Source: Flavobacterium sp. J372 (GTDB taxonomy: Bacteria; Bacteroidota; Bacteroidia; Flavobacteriales; Flavobacteriaceae). Taken from it: a DNA stretch of 64,000 nt. Of this stretch, positions 47,493-56,856 are shown piece by piece (position 1 is the first letter of the stretch; each line of letters starts with the position of its first letter). The stretch spans positions 1,734,001 through 1,798,000 of the forward strand of contig NZ_JAJOMZ010000004.1 of assembly GCF_024699965.1 (NCBI RefSeq), in the 5' to 3' direction. Made by a program: the position numbers and the translations under genes. The notes beneath the pieces are model-generated. The model did not search any database, was not told the DNA's origin, and saw only the letters and a list, made by a program, of their open reading frames with translations.

Positions 47493-48694
47493 TTAGTTTG
47501 TTTTTATTTCGCTTTGAGTTTCAATCTCTTTCACAATCGTCTCTTCTTCAGGCGTAAGCTGTATAGAATTATTGGTAAGCCAGAATTTATCTTTGTAGTT
47601 AGTCCCTGCCTCATAAAGCGATTTGTAGCCGAACTTTTTTTCATGGTAAAATTTGAAGGATCGGGTGTAAAATTTGTCACAATCATATCGCTTTTTACCC
47701 TGTAAACATTATTAACGCTGCCATTATCGGTCCAGATATGCATATTGCCGAATAAGGCAGAATGTGAGAGCATATAATGCCCGTCAACCACTTTAAAGGC
47801 CTGCTGGTAAGTGTAGCTCTCAAGGCGACCTCTCGCAAAAATGAAATTTCTTATCCGCGCAAATTTCCGCAACGGAGCAGCCATGGTAGCTTCAATGTTC
47901 AGGATACGTTTTTTGGCAGGGTCATAAACAATTATGCCTTCATAAAGGGCCTTTTCTACATTTGGTTTGGGGCTGAAAAAAATGGTTTCGGTAACTTCGC
48001 CGCTTTTTGTTTTTTGCGATTTTACAAGAAATTCATAATGCTTGTAGTTTTTATTACCGTCGAAAATACGATCGATTACATCAAAATTACAAGCCATGTT
48101 TACCGCCTCCCGAACATCTGCCGGTACAATGCGTACAGCAGCCTCTTCTTCAGATTCAGGGAAACTCACGGCACGGCTTTGTGTTACTACCATGTCTGAT
48201 GTAATTGAAGATTTACCCTTTGAAAGATGAAAATCAATCAACGCATCAGAGAACTTTATATACTTTTTGTTCATGTTTATGAACTCCCGGTAATAGGCCG
48301 TCAGCAGAAGGGGTGATTTCATCTGTGCTATAGAGCTCTTCATCAAAGCTTCAATATGGTTTTTCATTGGCGTATTCATCACAATCACCTCATCAAGAAT
48401 GAAGTCTTCCTGCTCCATGTAAAAAACTCCATCTTTTGGCAATTGTGTTACCGAGATGAACAGCGGTGAATAACCTATATGTTCCAATACAATCTGCCTG
48501 GTATCTGAAGGATAAGTCAGCGTAAAAGCACCTGCGTCATTAGTGAGCGTTACGTGCCTGCCGTCTTCGGTGCTGACAGTAACATGCGATACAGGCTTAT
48601 CCGACTTATCTTTAATTATGCCTTTCAGTAAAGATTGCGCGGTTGCAAAATTTATACTGAAAATCACAAATAAGCAGGCAAAGAGTTGTTTCAT
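47493..48694 (-). CDS. Exported carboxypeptidase-regulatory-like domain protein (frameshifted at 47635-47641)
   Basis: A signal peptide (VIFSINFATAQ) is followed by a CarboxypepD_reg-like domain (LLKGIIKDKSDKPVSHVTV, residues 20-100) and a beta-rich region with no motif I can name. In the sequence the frame is lost at the seven-T run 47635-47641 and ends at 47531. One added T restores 'MKKKFGYKSLYEAGTNYK' and a stop at 47493, giving 400 residues. The family is common in Flavobacteriia; function is unknown. The start overlaps the end of the oxidoreductase gene by four bases. Confidence 0.83.
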
Positions 48695-49671
48695 GCTTTT
48701 GTACTAGTTTGGTTATAGCTTGCAATAATATCATAAGCAATACGCAATGCTTCCGTACCGTCTTCAAGGGTCACAATCGGGGTGGTGTTGTTATTGATGG
48801 CATCGGCAAAGGTTTCTAACTCGTCAAGTATAGCGTTATTAAGATGCACATCAGGATTGTCAAAGTATATCTGCTTTTTCACGCCCTCGGCATTTTGCAG
48901 GATCATATCAAAGTCCCCGGGTACTTCCGGCGCATCCTTCATCTTTACCACTTCACATATTTTGTCAAGGAAGTCGACGGAGATATAGGCATCCTTCTGG
49001 AAGAATCGCGACTTGCGCATGTTCTTCATCGATATCCGGCTCGAAGTAAGGTTGGCAACGCAGCCGTTTTCAAACTCAATGCGGGCATTGGCAATATCCG
49101 GTGTTTCGCTTATTACCGATACCCCGCTTGCATTGATGCTCTTCACGGGCGACTTCACCACGCTGCATATCACGTCAATATCGTGTATCATCAGGTCAAG
49201 CACCACAGGCACATCAGTCCCGCGCGGATTGAATTCCGCCAGCCTGTGCGTCTCTATGAACATTGGGTTCACAATCATGTCTTTGGTGGCAATGAAAGCG
49301 GGGTTAAAGCGCTCTACGTGGCCTACCTGTCCTTTTACATTATATTCTTTGGCAAGGCGTATAATCTCTTCAGCTTCTTCAACGGTATTGGCAATCGGCT
49401 TCTCCAGGAAAACATGCTTACCGGCCTGTATAGCTTCTTTAGCGCAGTCAAAATGGCTTAGGGTAGGTGTTACTATATCTACAACATCAACGGCTGCTAT
49501 AAGCTCACTAATGGTGTCAAATTTTCTGTAGCCGAACTCTGCAGCAACCTTATCGGCATTATCGCTGTTAGGGTCATAAAATCCGGTAAGTTCGTATTTG
49601 TCAGACTGGTTTAGTAACCTTAAATGTATCTTGCCAAGGTGGCCTGCACCCAAAACTCCTACTTTGAGCAT
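48691..49671 (-). CDS. Gfo/Idh/MocA-family oxidoreductase
   Basis: The 326-residue protein has an N-terminal Rossmann fold with 'LKVGVLGAGHLGKIHLRLL', the NAD-ribose region 'VDIVTPTLSHFDCAKEAI' and the signature 'GKHVFLEKPIANTVEEAEE'. The C-terminal substrate domain contains 'VPVVLDLMIHDIDVICSVV', whose conserved His lies in HDID. It probably oxidises or reduces a sugar or related polyol with NAD(P). Substrate unknown. It is the first gene of a minus-strand unit and has a clear promoter. Confidence 0.9.
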   Translation of the reverse strand: MLKVGVLGAGHLGKIHLRLLNQSDKYELTGFYDPNSDNADKVAAEFGYRKFDTISELIAAVDVVDIVTPTLSHFDCAKEAIQAGKHVFLEKPIANTVEEAEEIIRLAKEYNVKGQVGHVERFNPAFIATKDMIVNPMFIETHRLAEFNPRGTDVPVVLDLMIHDIDVICSVVKSPVKSINASGVSVISETPDIANARIEFENGCVANLTSSRISMKNMRKSRFFQKDAYISVDFLDKICEVVKMKDAPEVPGDFDMILQNAEGVKKQIYFDNPDVHLNNAILDELETFADAINNNTTPIVTLEDGTEALRIAYDIIASYNQTSTKA

Positions 49672-49690
49672 AAAGTTTATATTTTGATAA

Positions 49691-49723
49691 CAAAAATAGC
49701 ATTATTTGTACTTAATCCGCAAA
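49691..49723 (-). promoter_or_regulatory. Promoter of the Gfo/Idh/MocA unit
   Basis: On the minus strand TTTG (49723-49720), a 21-base spacer and TATTTTTG (49698-49691) precede the ATG at 49671 by 19 bases. Confidence 0.6.
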
Positions 49724-49798
49724 ATGCTGAAAGTAAAATGCTAACAATGAATACGAATTTTTTCTTAGGATTTATATAGGAAAACACCTGCCGTTTTA

Positions 49799-49806
49799 TA
49801 AATTTG
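49799..49806 (+). promoter_or_regulatory. -7 promoter element of pcm
   Basis: TAAATTTG matches TAnnTTTG exactly. Transcription starting a few bases downstream excludes a translation start at 49809 and supports the TTG at 49833. Confidence 0.45.
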
Positions 49807-49832
49807 CGTTGATACAACAAGCAGAATTTGTT

Positions 49833-50474
49833 TTGAAAGATACCGCCAAACACCAGGGATTACGCAACCAGCTCGCATCTGTACTGGAACAGAAGGGCAT
49901 AACCGATAAAAATGTGCTTGAAGCCATTAAGAAGGTGCCTCGCCATTTGTTTCTGAACTCATCTTTTGAAGATTATGCCTATCAGGATAAAGCTTTCCCT
50001 ATAGGTGCTGGGCAAACCATCTCACAGCCCTACACAGTAGCCTTTCAGAGCCAATTGCTCGAAGTGCAAAAAGACCATAAAGTCTTGGAAATTGGTACAG
50101 GCTCGGGTTACCAGACTGCGGTTTTATGCGCGATGGGTGCGAAAGTATATAGCATTGAAAGGCAGAATGAACTTTTTAAAACAACATCATTGTTACTGCC
50201 AAAACTTGGCATCAGGCCGAAGCATCTCTCTTTTGGTGATGGTTATAAGGGCTTACCGAATTATGGCCCGTTTGACAGCATTATTGTAACTGCAGGTGCG
50301 CCGCTCATTCCCAAACCATTGATGTCGCAATTGAAAGTAGGAGGCAGGCTTGTGATTCCCGTGGGCGAAGACCCGCAAATCATGACGCTGCTTATTCGTA
50401 AGAACGAAACCCAGTTTGAAAAGCATGAGTTTGGCGAATTCCGCTTTGTGCCGTTGCTGGAGGATAAAAACTAG
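49833..50474 (+). CDS. pcm: Protein-L-isoaspartate O-methyltransferase
   Basis: The enzyme repairs damaged Asp/Asn residues by methylating isoaspartyl groups. Motifs: 'VPRHLFLNSSFEDYAYQD', 'PIGAGQTISQPYTVAFQSQ', the SAM-binding 'KVLEIGTGSGYQTAVLCAM' and 'FDSIIVTAGAPLIPKPL'. I chose the TTG at 49833 as start (product would begin MKDTAKHQGLRNQL), because no ATG is available, the family begins this way and the promoter box at 49799-49806 leaves no room further up. Product about 213 residues. Confidence 0.92.
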   Translation: MKDTAKHQGLRNQLASVLEQKGITDKNVLEAIKKVPRHLFLNSSFEDYAYQDKAFPIGAGQTISQPYTVAFQSQLLEVQKDHKVLEIGTGSGYQTAVLCAMGAKVYSIERQNELFKTTSLLLPKLGIRPKHLSFGDGYKGLPNYGPFDSIIVTAGAPLIPKPLMSQLKVGGRLVIPVGEDPQIMTLLIRKNETQFEKHEFGEFRFVPLLEDKN

Positions 50475-50514
50475 TACTTAATATAACACGCGCCAATTCA
50501 GAGCGGATTGAAGC

Positions 50515-50591
50515 TCTCACACTGGGCTTTTCGAGGTGCAATATTGAGTTTGCATTTTGATTATAAAGGGCTTTGATAAGCTCAGCCTGAC
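50515..50591. repeat. Degenerate inverted copy of the 8.5-kb repeat family
   Basis: CACACTGGGCTTTTCGAGG at 50518-50536 resembles element B of 8512-8544 (CACACTGAGCTTGTCGAAG). The stretch CTTTGATAAGCTCAGCCTGA at 50571-50590 is the same element reversed. Together they could fold as a hairpin between the ends of pcm and ytxJ, which converge. Confidence 0.55.
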
Positions 50592-50604
50592 TGGACGTTA
50601 TAAA

Positions 50605-51003
50605 CTATACTGAAATTTTGTTTTTCGCCACCTCCGCATCAATATCACTATGCGATGCGCTGTAAACGGGCTGTCCGTCTACTAATATAATTAGCTGAGG
50701 CGACTGGTGCATTACACCAAAGCGTGAAGCAATTTCATTGGAGATATCCCTGTGTTCCAATAAGTCTAAGTAATAAGGTTTTGCTTCAGCTATATCAATT
50801 GAGTAATCTTTTTCAAAATTTTTCAACGCCATACGGCTTATTGCGCAGCGCGTGCTGTGCTTAAAGATAAGCACCGGCTGCACTGCCGACTCTTCTTTTA
50901 TCTCGTCAAGCTGCTTCATATGGGTTAAGTCATTCCACTTAATCATACTTTCTGCAGCATTATCACTGTCATTATTTCCGAAAATATCTTTAAAAAAGCC
51001 CAT
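50605..51003 (-). CDS. ytxJ: Bacillithiol-system redox protein YtxJ
   Basis: The 132-residue thioredoxin-fold protein has 'WNDLTHMKQLDEIKEES' and the single active-site Cys in 'VLIFKHSTRCAISRMALKN', plus 'FGVMHQSPQLIILVDGQPV' with the cis-Pro. These are marks of YtxJ, a monothiol bacilliredoxin proposed to remove bacillithiol from proteins. Presence implies that this organism makes bacillithiol, as many flavobacteria do. It lies between pcm and clpB, two protein-quality genes. Confidence 0.9.
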   Translation of the reverse strand: MGFFKDIFGNNDSDNAAESMIKWNDLTHMKQLDEIKEESAVQPVLIFKHSTRCAISRMALKNFEKDYSIDIAEAKPYYLDLLEHRDISNEIASRFGVMHQSPQLIILVDGQPVYSASHSDIDAEVAKNKISV

Positions 51004-51111
51004 ATTTTATATGATTTAAGACATTTTGTCCGTAACTTAGGTCAAAACGTCTGATTAATTTTATTGGAATATAAATTGAACGTTGGTCTTCAAATTTAAA
51101 AAATTACTACT

Positions 51112-53718
51112 ATGAACTTTGCCAATTTTACCATAAAATCACAGGAAGCCATACAGAGGGCGCAGCAGATTGCGCAGAACTTCCAGAACCAGCAGATAGA
51201 GAACGAGCACATCATGAAAGCCATCCTTGAGGTGGATGAGAATGTGACGCCTTTTATCCTGAAGAAACTGAATGTAAACATAGGCCTGTACCAACAGGTT
51301 CTTGACAGTACCATTCAAAGCTTCCCGAAAGTTTCGGGTGGCGAAATGGGTATATCCCGCGATGCCTCAACAGCGCTCAATGAAGCCGGCAACATTGCCC
51401 GTAAGATGAACGATGAGTTCGTTTCGATTGAACATTTATTGCTGGCCATCTTCGGCACAAAGAGCAAGGCCGCCCAGATACTCAAAGACCAGGGCGTGAC
51501 CGAAAAGGCCCTTAAGGCAGCAATTGACGAACTGCGCAAAGGCGAAAGGGTAACCTCTGCCAGCGCCGAAGAAACGTATAACTCTCTAAACAAATATGCC
51601 AAAAACCTAAACCAGCTGGCCAATGATGGCAAGCTTGACCCGGTTATAGGCCGAGATGAAGAAATACGCCGCGTGCTGCAGATACTATCGCGCCGCACCA
51701 AAAACAACCCTATGCTTATTGGTGAGCCGGGTGTGGGTAAAACCGCTATTGCGGAAGGGCTGGCACACAGGATAATCCAGGGAGACGTGCCGGAGAATCT
51801 TAAAGACAAAGTCGTGTACTCGCTAGATATGGGCGCGCTTATTGCCGGTGCAAAATACAAAGGTGAGTTTGAGGAAAGGCTGAAATCGGTTGTGAAGGAA
51901 GTGACTTCTGCCGAGGGTGATATCGTACTTTTCATTGATGAGATACATACACTTGTAGGCGCTGGCGGCGGAGATGGAGCTATGGATGCTGCCAACATCC
52001 TGAAACCTGCACTGGCAAGAGGCGAACTGCGTGCCATAGGCGCGACAACGCTTGATGAGTATCAAAAATATTTTGAGAAGGATAAAGCGCTGGAACGCCG
52101 TTTCCAAAAAGTGAATGTAGACGAGCCTGATACGGAGAGTGCGATTTCCATTCTTCGTGGTATTAAGGAAAAATATGAGACCCACCACCAGGTACGTATA
52201 AAAGACGATGCCATCATTGCGGCAGTAGAGCTTTCACAGCGCTACATTACCAACCGTTTCCTTCCGGATAAGGCAATAGACTTAATGGACGAGGCGGCTT
52301 CTAAACTGCGTATGGAAATCAACTCCAAACCGGAAGAGCTTGACGTTCTTGACCGTAAAATCATGCAGCTGGAGATTGAAATCGAAGCTATTAAGCGCGA
52401 AAATGATGAGGTAAAGCTTAAGTCGCTCGGGCTGGAGCTGGCCAACCTGAAAGAAGAGCGCAACGAAATATTCGCCCGCTGGAAAAGCGAAAAAGATGTG
52501 GTAGATAACATTCAGGCTACAAAAACGGAAATTGAGAATTATAAGCTTGAAGCTGAACGTGCCGAGCGCGACGGCGACTATGGCAAGGTAGCCGAACTCC
52601 GTTACGGGAAAATAAAAGAAGCCCAGGAAAAGCTTGATAATATGCAAAAACAATTGCATGAGAATCAGCAGGGGCACAGTCTAATAAAAGAAGAGGTGAC
52701 CCATGAAGATATTGCGGAAGTTGTTGCCAAATGGACAGGCATACCGGTAACCAAAATGCTGCAGGGTGAGCGTGAAAAGCTGCTCCGCCTTGAAGATGAA
52801 CTTCATAAGCGAGTTGTAGGCCAGGAAGAAGCTATACAAGCCGTTAGCGACGCCGTTCGCCGCAGCCGTGCCGGCCTTCAGGACAGGAAGAAGCCTATTG
52901 GGTCGTTCCTGTTCCTCGGTACAACCGGTGTGGGTAAGACAGAGCTTGCAAAAGCTTTGGCGTCCTACCTGTTTGATGATGAAAATGCCATGACCCGTAT
53001 AGATATGAGTGAATACCAGGAGCGCCATAGCGTTAGCCGTCTCGTAGGTGCGCCTCCGGGATATGTAGGTTATGATGAAGGCGGCCAGCTTACCGAGGCC
53101 GTTCGTAGGAAACCTTATAGTGTAGTGCTGCTTGATGAGATTGAAAAAGCCCATCCGGACACCTTCAATATTTTGCTACAGGTGCTTGATGAAGGCCGAT
53201 TAACTGATAATAAGGGCCGCCTGGCTGACTTCAAGAATACCATTATCATCATGACATCAAACATGGGCAGCAGTGTAATACAGGAGAAATTTGTGACCTA
53301 TAAAGGCGATATGGAAAGGGCGATTGAATCTGCCAAGAATGATGTGCTTGGATTACTGAAGCAAACTGTGAGGCCGGAGTTCATCAACAGGATTGATGAT
53401 ATTGTGATGTTTACGCCGTTGAGCAATGAAAATATCAGGGAGATTGTTGGCCTGCAGCTTAAATCGGTTACAAAATTACTTGCACAGCAAAATATAACGC
53501 TTGACGCCACACCTGAGGCGCTGGATTACCTTTCTAAAAAAGGTTACGATGCAGACTTTGGTGCGCGTCCGGTAAAGCGTGTTATACAGAAAGAAGTGAT
53601 GAACGAGCTTTCTAAAAAGATACTTTCAGGTGAAGTAACAACTGACAGCATCATTCTGCTCGACAGCTTTGACGGCCACCTGGTTTTCCGCAACCAGACA
53701 GATCTGGTGCAGAATTAA
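51112..53718 (+). CDS. clpB: ATP-dependent disaggregase chaperone ClpB
   Basis: The 868-residue protein has the N-terminal domain (NFANFTIKSQEAIQRAQQ), AAA+ domain 1 with Walker A 'IGEPGVGKTAIAEGLAHR' (about 203-220) and 'FIDEIHTLVGAGG', the coiled-coil middle domain (about 410-525), and AAA+ domain 2 with Walker A 'FLGTTGVGKTELAKALA', 'YGYDEGGQLTEAVRRKPYS'-type sequence and C-terminal 'GARPVKRVIQKEVMNELSK'. It rescues aggregated proteins with DnaK. I see no CIRCE or other heat-shock operator upstream. A terminator follows. Confidence 0.97.
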   Translation: MNFANFTIKSQEAIQRAQQIAQNFQNQQIENEHIMKAILEVDENVTPFILKKLNVNIGLYQQVLDSTIQSFPKVSGGEMGISRDASTALNEAGNIARKMNDEFVSIEHLLLAIFGTKSKAAQILKDQGVTEKALKAAIDELRKGERVTSASAEETYNSLNKYAKNLNQLANDGKLDPVIGRDEEIRRVLQILSRRTKNNPMLIGEPGVGKTAIAEGLAHRIIQGDVPENLKDKVVYSLDMGALIAGAKYKGEFEERLKSVVKEVTSAEGDIVLFIDEIHTLVGAGGGDGAMDAANILKPALARGELRAIGATTLDEYQKYFEKDKALERRFQKVNVDEPDTESAISILRGIKEKYETHHQVRIKDDAIIAAVELSQRYITNRFLPDKAIDLMDEAASKLRMEINSKPEELDVLDRKIMQLEIEIEAIKRENDEVKLKSLGLELANLKEERNEIFARWKSEKDVVDNIQATKTEIENYKLEAERAERDGDYGKVAELRYGKIKEAQEKLDNMQKQLHENQQGHSLIKEEVTHEDIAEVVAKWTGIPVTKMLQGEREKLLRLEDELHKRVVGQEEAIQAVSDAVRRSRAGLQDRKKPIGSFLFLGTTGVGKTELAKALASYLFDDENAMTRIDMSEYQERHSVSRLVGAPPGYVGYDEGGQLTEAVRRKPYSVVLLDEIEKAHPDTFNILLQVLDEGRLTDNKGRLADFKNTIIIMTSNMGSSVIQEKFVTYKGDMERAIESAKNDVLGLLKQTVRPEFINRIDDIVMFTPLSNENIREIVGLQLKSVTKLLAQQNITLDATPEALDYLSKKGYDADFGARPVKRVIQKEVMNELSKKILSGEVTTDSIILLDSFDGHLVFRNQTDLVQN

Positions 53719-53740
53719 GAATTCAGATTACTATAAACAG

Positions 53741-53767
53741 AAAGAGTCCGCACATCGCGGACTCTTT
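53741..53767. terminator. Bidirectional terminator between clpB and a membrane-protein gene
   Basis: A perfect palindrome, AAAGAGTCCGC and GCGGACTCTTT around ACATC. It serves both converging genes. Confidence 0.85.
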
Positions 53768-53785
53768 CATTACAAGCGCTTGTAC

Positions 53786-54034
53786 TTAACGGGCGCTTTT
53801 GTATTGGTAGTATTGCCTTATCGTCATTACATCTTTATAAACGCTTTTACGTTTCAGGTTAATAAAATAAACTATACCTGCAACCGCAAGGCACGATAAT
53901 ACGAAGATAAACAATGTGTTGATGAGGTAAGCGCTGAATGATATATTGTCAAAAATAAAATCATTAAACAATAGGTAGCCGCCCAGCATCAGCGCAAATG
54001 CGAACAAGAAGAGGTATATAAGTTTCATACGCAT
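53786..54034 (-). CDS. Small hypothetical membrane protein
   Basis: The protein has two membrane helices (LIYLFLFAFALMLGGYLLF and LINTLFIFVLSCLAVAGIV) and a basic C-terminus (KRKSVYKDVMTIRQYYQ). I placed the start at 54034 (MRMKLIYLF), giving 82 residues; an in-frame ATG at 54106 would add 24 polar residues and is possible. No known family is recognised. It is alone on this strand, convergent with clpB. The following 290 bases to the next gene hold nothing recognisable. Confidence 0.55.
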   Translation of the reverse strand: MRMKLIYLFLFAFALMLGGYLLFNDFIFDNISFSAYLINTLFIFVLSCLAVAGIVYFINLKRKSVYKDVMTIRQYYQYKSAR

Positions 54035-54326
54035 AATTTTTTGGTTGGACTTTAGCCTGAGATTCATGTTGCTAATTTCAGCAGAAAAAAGTTTTTGTAA
54101 ATGCACTTTGTGAAAGAATAACTTTTGATTAGCATTTCATTTGTAGGGAATTTTTTGCAGGCTGTTTTGACTCGCCTGCAAATACTGATAGTTGCAAAAC
54201 AGGTCATTTTTAAATCACAGGTAATTATACTATTTAATCTGTCCCTCTGTTAAATATTTTTAAAACATGCAGGCTTTTCCTTCAATTAGGCAGAAATTTG
54301 TGGTAATCTTACTAAAATCATAACCT

Positions 54327-54518
54327 ATGAACTTAAAACGTACCTTCGGAGCCATCCTTACAATTTTAGGAATAATCGGCCTTATCTATGCCGCCTTCAT
54401 CTTTGCAGGCTCAACAGCAAACCAGTCTATGAGGACAGCGATAATTTATGGGGTGCTCGGCATCATTTTCTTTATCTCGGGGATAGGCCTTGTTAAACGT
54501 ACAAAGGATGAAGCGTAA
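54327..54518 (+). CDS. Small hypothetical membrane protein (63 aa)
   Basis: Two membrane helices (FGAILTILGIIGLIYAAFIF and AIIYGVLGIIFFISGIGLV) separated by a short polar loop, with a charged end (KRTKDEA). Small proteins with the same layout are common in Bacteroidota; function is unknown. The gene for an alpha/beta hydrolase starts within its last 11 bases, so both are translated together. Confidence 0.65.
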   Translation: MNLKRTFGAILTILGIIGLIYAAFIFAGSTANQSMRTAIIYGVLGIIFFISGIGLVKRTKDEA

Positions 54519-55464
54519 CGCATTACATTCAGCAGGGATATTTTTTGCGTTGTTTACTTTTATCCTGTTTGCTTCATGCTCTTCAGGCAAGCCTGCCCAT
54601 GCCATATTTAACAGTAAAAAAGGTGAACAGCGTTACCTTGCGGCTTATAATAATACGCTTAAAAAATGGCCTGTTCCCTTTGAAGAACGAGATATACAAG
54701 CCAAATATGGTACAGCCCATGTAATCATCTCGGGGCCAAAAGACGGACAGCCGTTAGTGCTTATGCACGGCATGGATGCCAGCAGCACCATGTGGTATCC
54801 CAACATAAAATCATATACCGGGCAGTACAGGGTATATGCCATTGATTACCTGCTTGAACCGGGCAAATCTGTATTGAAAGACAAACGCCCTAACACTGAT
54901 GAGATAGTAGAATGGTATGCGGAGGTGATGGATAAATTAGGCCTTGGAGATATCTATCTTTTAGGGACATCCCGTGGCGGATGGACAGCCACAAATTTTG
55001 CCACACACAAGCCCGAGCGCGTAAAAAAACTGGCATTGCTGAGTCCGGTACAGGTTTTTGGGTTGATGGAGATGAATACGAAAATGCGTAAAGCGGTAAG
55101 CTTTAAATTCTTCCCGAACAGGAGGCGGATGCGCAAAGCAGTAGATGCTATGTCGCACAGGCCTGAAAGGGTTGATGAGGTATTTAAAGAACAGCTTTAT
55201 CTGGCAACAGAATATTCAAAAACCACGTTTGACATGCTCGAAATGGCGCCATTTAAAGATGATGTAAAACTTCTGACTATGCCAACACTGGTTTTAGTTG
55301 GTGACCATGATGTATTGTGCAGCCCTGATATACTGAAAGAGGCTACCGAAAAAGTACCGAATATTACTGCGGGTACGGTAGAGGAAGCAGGGCACTTTCT
55401 GACTATTGACCAGCAGGAGGAAGTAGACAAAAGAGTAATGGAATTCTTCGCCGGAAACAAATAA
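54508..55464 (+). CDS. Alpha/beta-hydrolase lipoprotein
   Basis: The 318-residue protein has a lipoprotein signal (FALFTFILFASCSSGK). The hydrolase core shows 'LVLMHGMDASSTMWYPNIK' (oxyanion region), the nucleophile elbow 'LLGTSRGGWTATNFA' with Ser in G-T-S-R-G, the acid in 'LVLVGDHDVLCSP' and the catalytic His in 'VEEAGHFLTID'. All triad residues are present, so it should be an active esterase or similar. I chose the ATG at 54508 because it directly precedes the signal peptide. Substrate unknown. Confidence 0.87.
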   Translation: MKRNALHSAGIFFALFTFILFASCSSGKPAHAIFNSKKGEQRYLAAYNNTLKKWPVPFEERDIQAKYGTAHVIISGPKDGQPLVLMHGMDASSTMWYPNIKSYTGQYRVYAIDYLLEPGKSVLKDKRPNTDEIVEWYAEVMDKLGLGDIYLLGTSRGGWTATNFATHKPERVKKLALLSPVQVFGLMEMNTKMRKAVSFKFFPNRRRMRKAVDAMSHRPERVDEVFKEQLYLATEYSKTTFDMLEMAPFKDDVKLLTMPTLVLVGDHDVLCSPDILKEATEKVPNITAGTVEEAGHFLTIDQQEEVDKRVMEFFAGNK

Positions 55465-55473
55465 TTGAATATC

Positions 55474-55929
55474 ATGAGCAAATCACTTATTGTAAAACAC
55501 AGTACCAGGATTGATGCACCACTTAACCGTGTGTGGGAAGTGCTTACCAAACCACAATACATTAGGCAATGGGACGAACTGCCTGAAGATTTCGGCGATT
55601 ATGAAATAAGTCCGGCCACGATTATAGAATGGCCAGGATATTCAAAACTTTCGGTGGTGGAATTTGAGCTGAATAAAAAGCTGCGGTATTCACTATATGT
55701 ACCTGCATGGAATGATGAAAGCATCACAAATATAGGCTATACGTATACATTATCTGTTGATGATAACGGCTATACCTGGCTTACGGTTGAAATTGGCGAC
55801 TTTGCCATACTAAATGAAGGTGATAAATATTATGATGAAAGTTTTACCTTTGGGCAAACGGCGTCTCAAAAAATAAAAGAGCTGGCAGAAAGCCACGGCT
55901 TACCAGACCACACAGGGGCAGTACTTTAA
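55474..55929 (+). CDS. SRPBCC (AHSA1/START-like) domain protein
   Basis: The 151-residue soluble protein matches the polyketide-cyclase/AHSA1 fold: 'VKHSTRIDAPLNRVWEVLT' at the N-terminus, 'YIRQWDELPEDFGDYE' and 'TIIEWPGYSKLSVVEFEL'. It likely binds a small hydrophobic ligand; function unknown. The ATG at 55474 is used instead of the non-ATG codon at 55465. It lies nine bases after the hydrolase gene and 11 before the epimerase gene. Confidence 0.85.
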   Translation: MSKSLIVKHSTRIDAPLNRVWEVLTKPQYIRQWDELPEDFGDYEISPATIIEWPGYSKLSVVEFELNKKLRYSLYVPAWNDESITNIGYTYTLSVDDNGYTWLTVEIGDFAILNEGDKYYDESFTFGQTASQKIKELAESHGLPDHTGAVL

Positions 55930-55940
55930 TCAATAAGACA

Positions 55941-56792
55941 TTGGAAATCACAATTGCAAACGGCCAATTATCGGCGACTATCCGCGATATGGGCGCAGAG
56001 CTGGTCTCTCTTAAAAAAGACGGAAAAGAATATATGTGGAATGGCGATCCTGCCTTTTGGGGCAAGCATTCACCGGTGTTGTTCCCGGTAGTGGGGACAC
56101 TTAAAAATAACACTTATATTCACAACGATAAAGAATATTCGCTTAGCAGGCATGGCTTTGCACGTGAGCGAAATTTTGAAATTATAAGTCAGGAAGATAA
56201 TAAAGCTGTTTTTTCGCTCAAATCAGATAGTGACAGCCACAAAGTTTATCCGTTTGACTTTGAGCTTACGCTAACCTACATTATTAACGACAACTCATTA
56301 TCAATTGAATATTTAGTTAGGAATTTGTCGGGAGATGTTATGCCGTTTTCATTAGGGGCACATCCTGCATTTGCGCTAAACGGTAATTTTGAAGATTACA
56401 GCCTGTATTTCAATGCTGATGAAAGCCTTACAAGGTACAAGCTTCAAAATGACCTGGTTTCTGATACTACCGAAGTTATACAACTCAAGAACGATAATCT
56501 GCAATTACATTATAGCTTATTTAAAGATGATGCGCTGGTGATAAAGCAATTATCATCAAGGGAAATAACCATACAAAAAAATGACCGTGCATACCTTACA
56601 GTAAGATACCACAATTTTCCGCATATGGGATTATGGACAAAGGCCGAAGCACCATTCATTTGCATAGAACCATGGCAGGGTTATGCTGATACACCTTCAA
56701 ATAATGGCAACCTTTCTGATAAAGAAGGGGTTATAAACTTGTCGGCAGAGAGCATAGCAAATTTTAGAATTGAAATAGAAATTCCGGAGTAA
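55941..56792 (+). CDS. Aldose 1-epimerase family protein (LacX-like)
   Basis: The 283-residue protein has a galactose-mutarotase-like beta-sandwich: 'ATIRDMGAELVSLKKDGKE', 'MWNGDPAFWGKHSPVLFPV', 'SLSRHGFARERNFEI' (conserved His) and 'FSLGAHPAFALN' (second His). It probably interconverts anomers of a sugar. The start is a TTG at 55941, as no ATG precedes the conserved 'EITIANGQLSATI'. It forms a co-directional unit with the SRPBCC and hydrolase genes. Confidence 0.87.
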   Translation: MEITIANGQLSATIRDMGAELVSLKKDGKEYMWNGDPAFWGKHSPVLFPVVGTLKNNTYIHNDKEYSLSRHGFARERNFEIISQEDNKAVFSLKSDSDSHKVYPFDFELTLTYIINDNSLSIEYLVRNLSGDVMPFSLGAHPAFALNGNFEDYSLYFNADESLTRYKLQNDLVSDTTEVIQLKNDNLQLHYSLFKDDALVIKQLSSREITIQKNDRAYLTVRYHNFPHMGLWTKAEAPFICIEPWQGYADTPSNNGNLSDKEGVINLSAESIANFRIEIEIPE

Positions 56793-56856
56793 TAAAATAT
56801 ACCTTTACACGCAACCATAAATGATTTTGTGCATCTATAGCATAAAACTATTTGTC

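Noticed and set aside
49809..49832. Upstream start of pcm at the first TTG
   Set aside because: The promoter box at 49799-49806 leaves no leader, and the extra residues are not seen at the family N-terminus.
54107..54326. Small RNA or gene in AT-rich gap
   Set aside because: No ORF with coding character, hairpin-terminator or conserved motif was seen.
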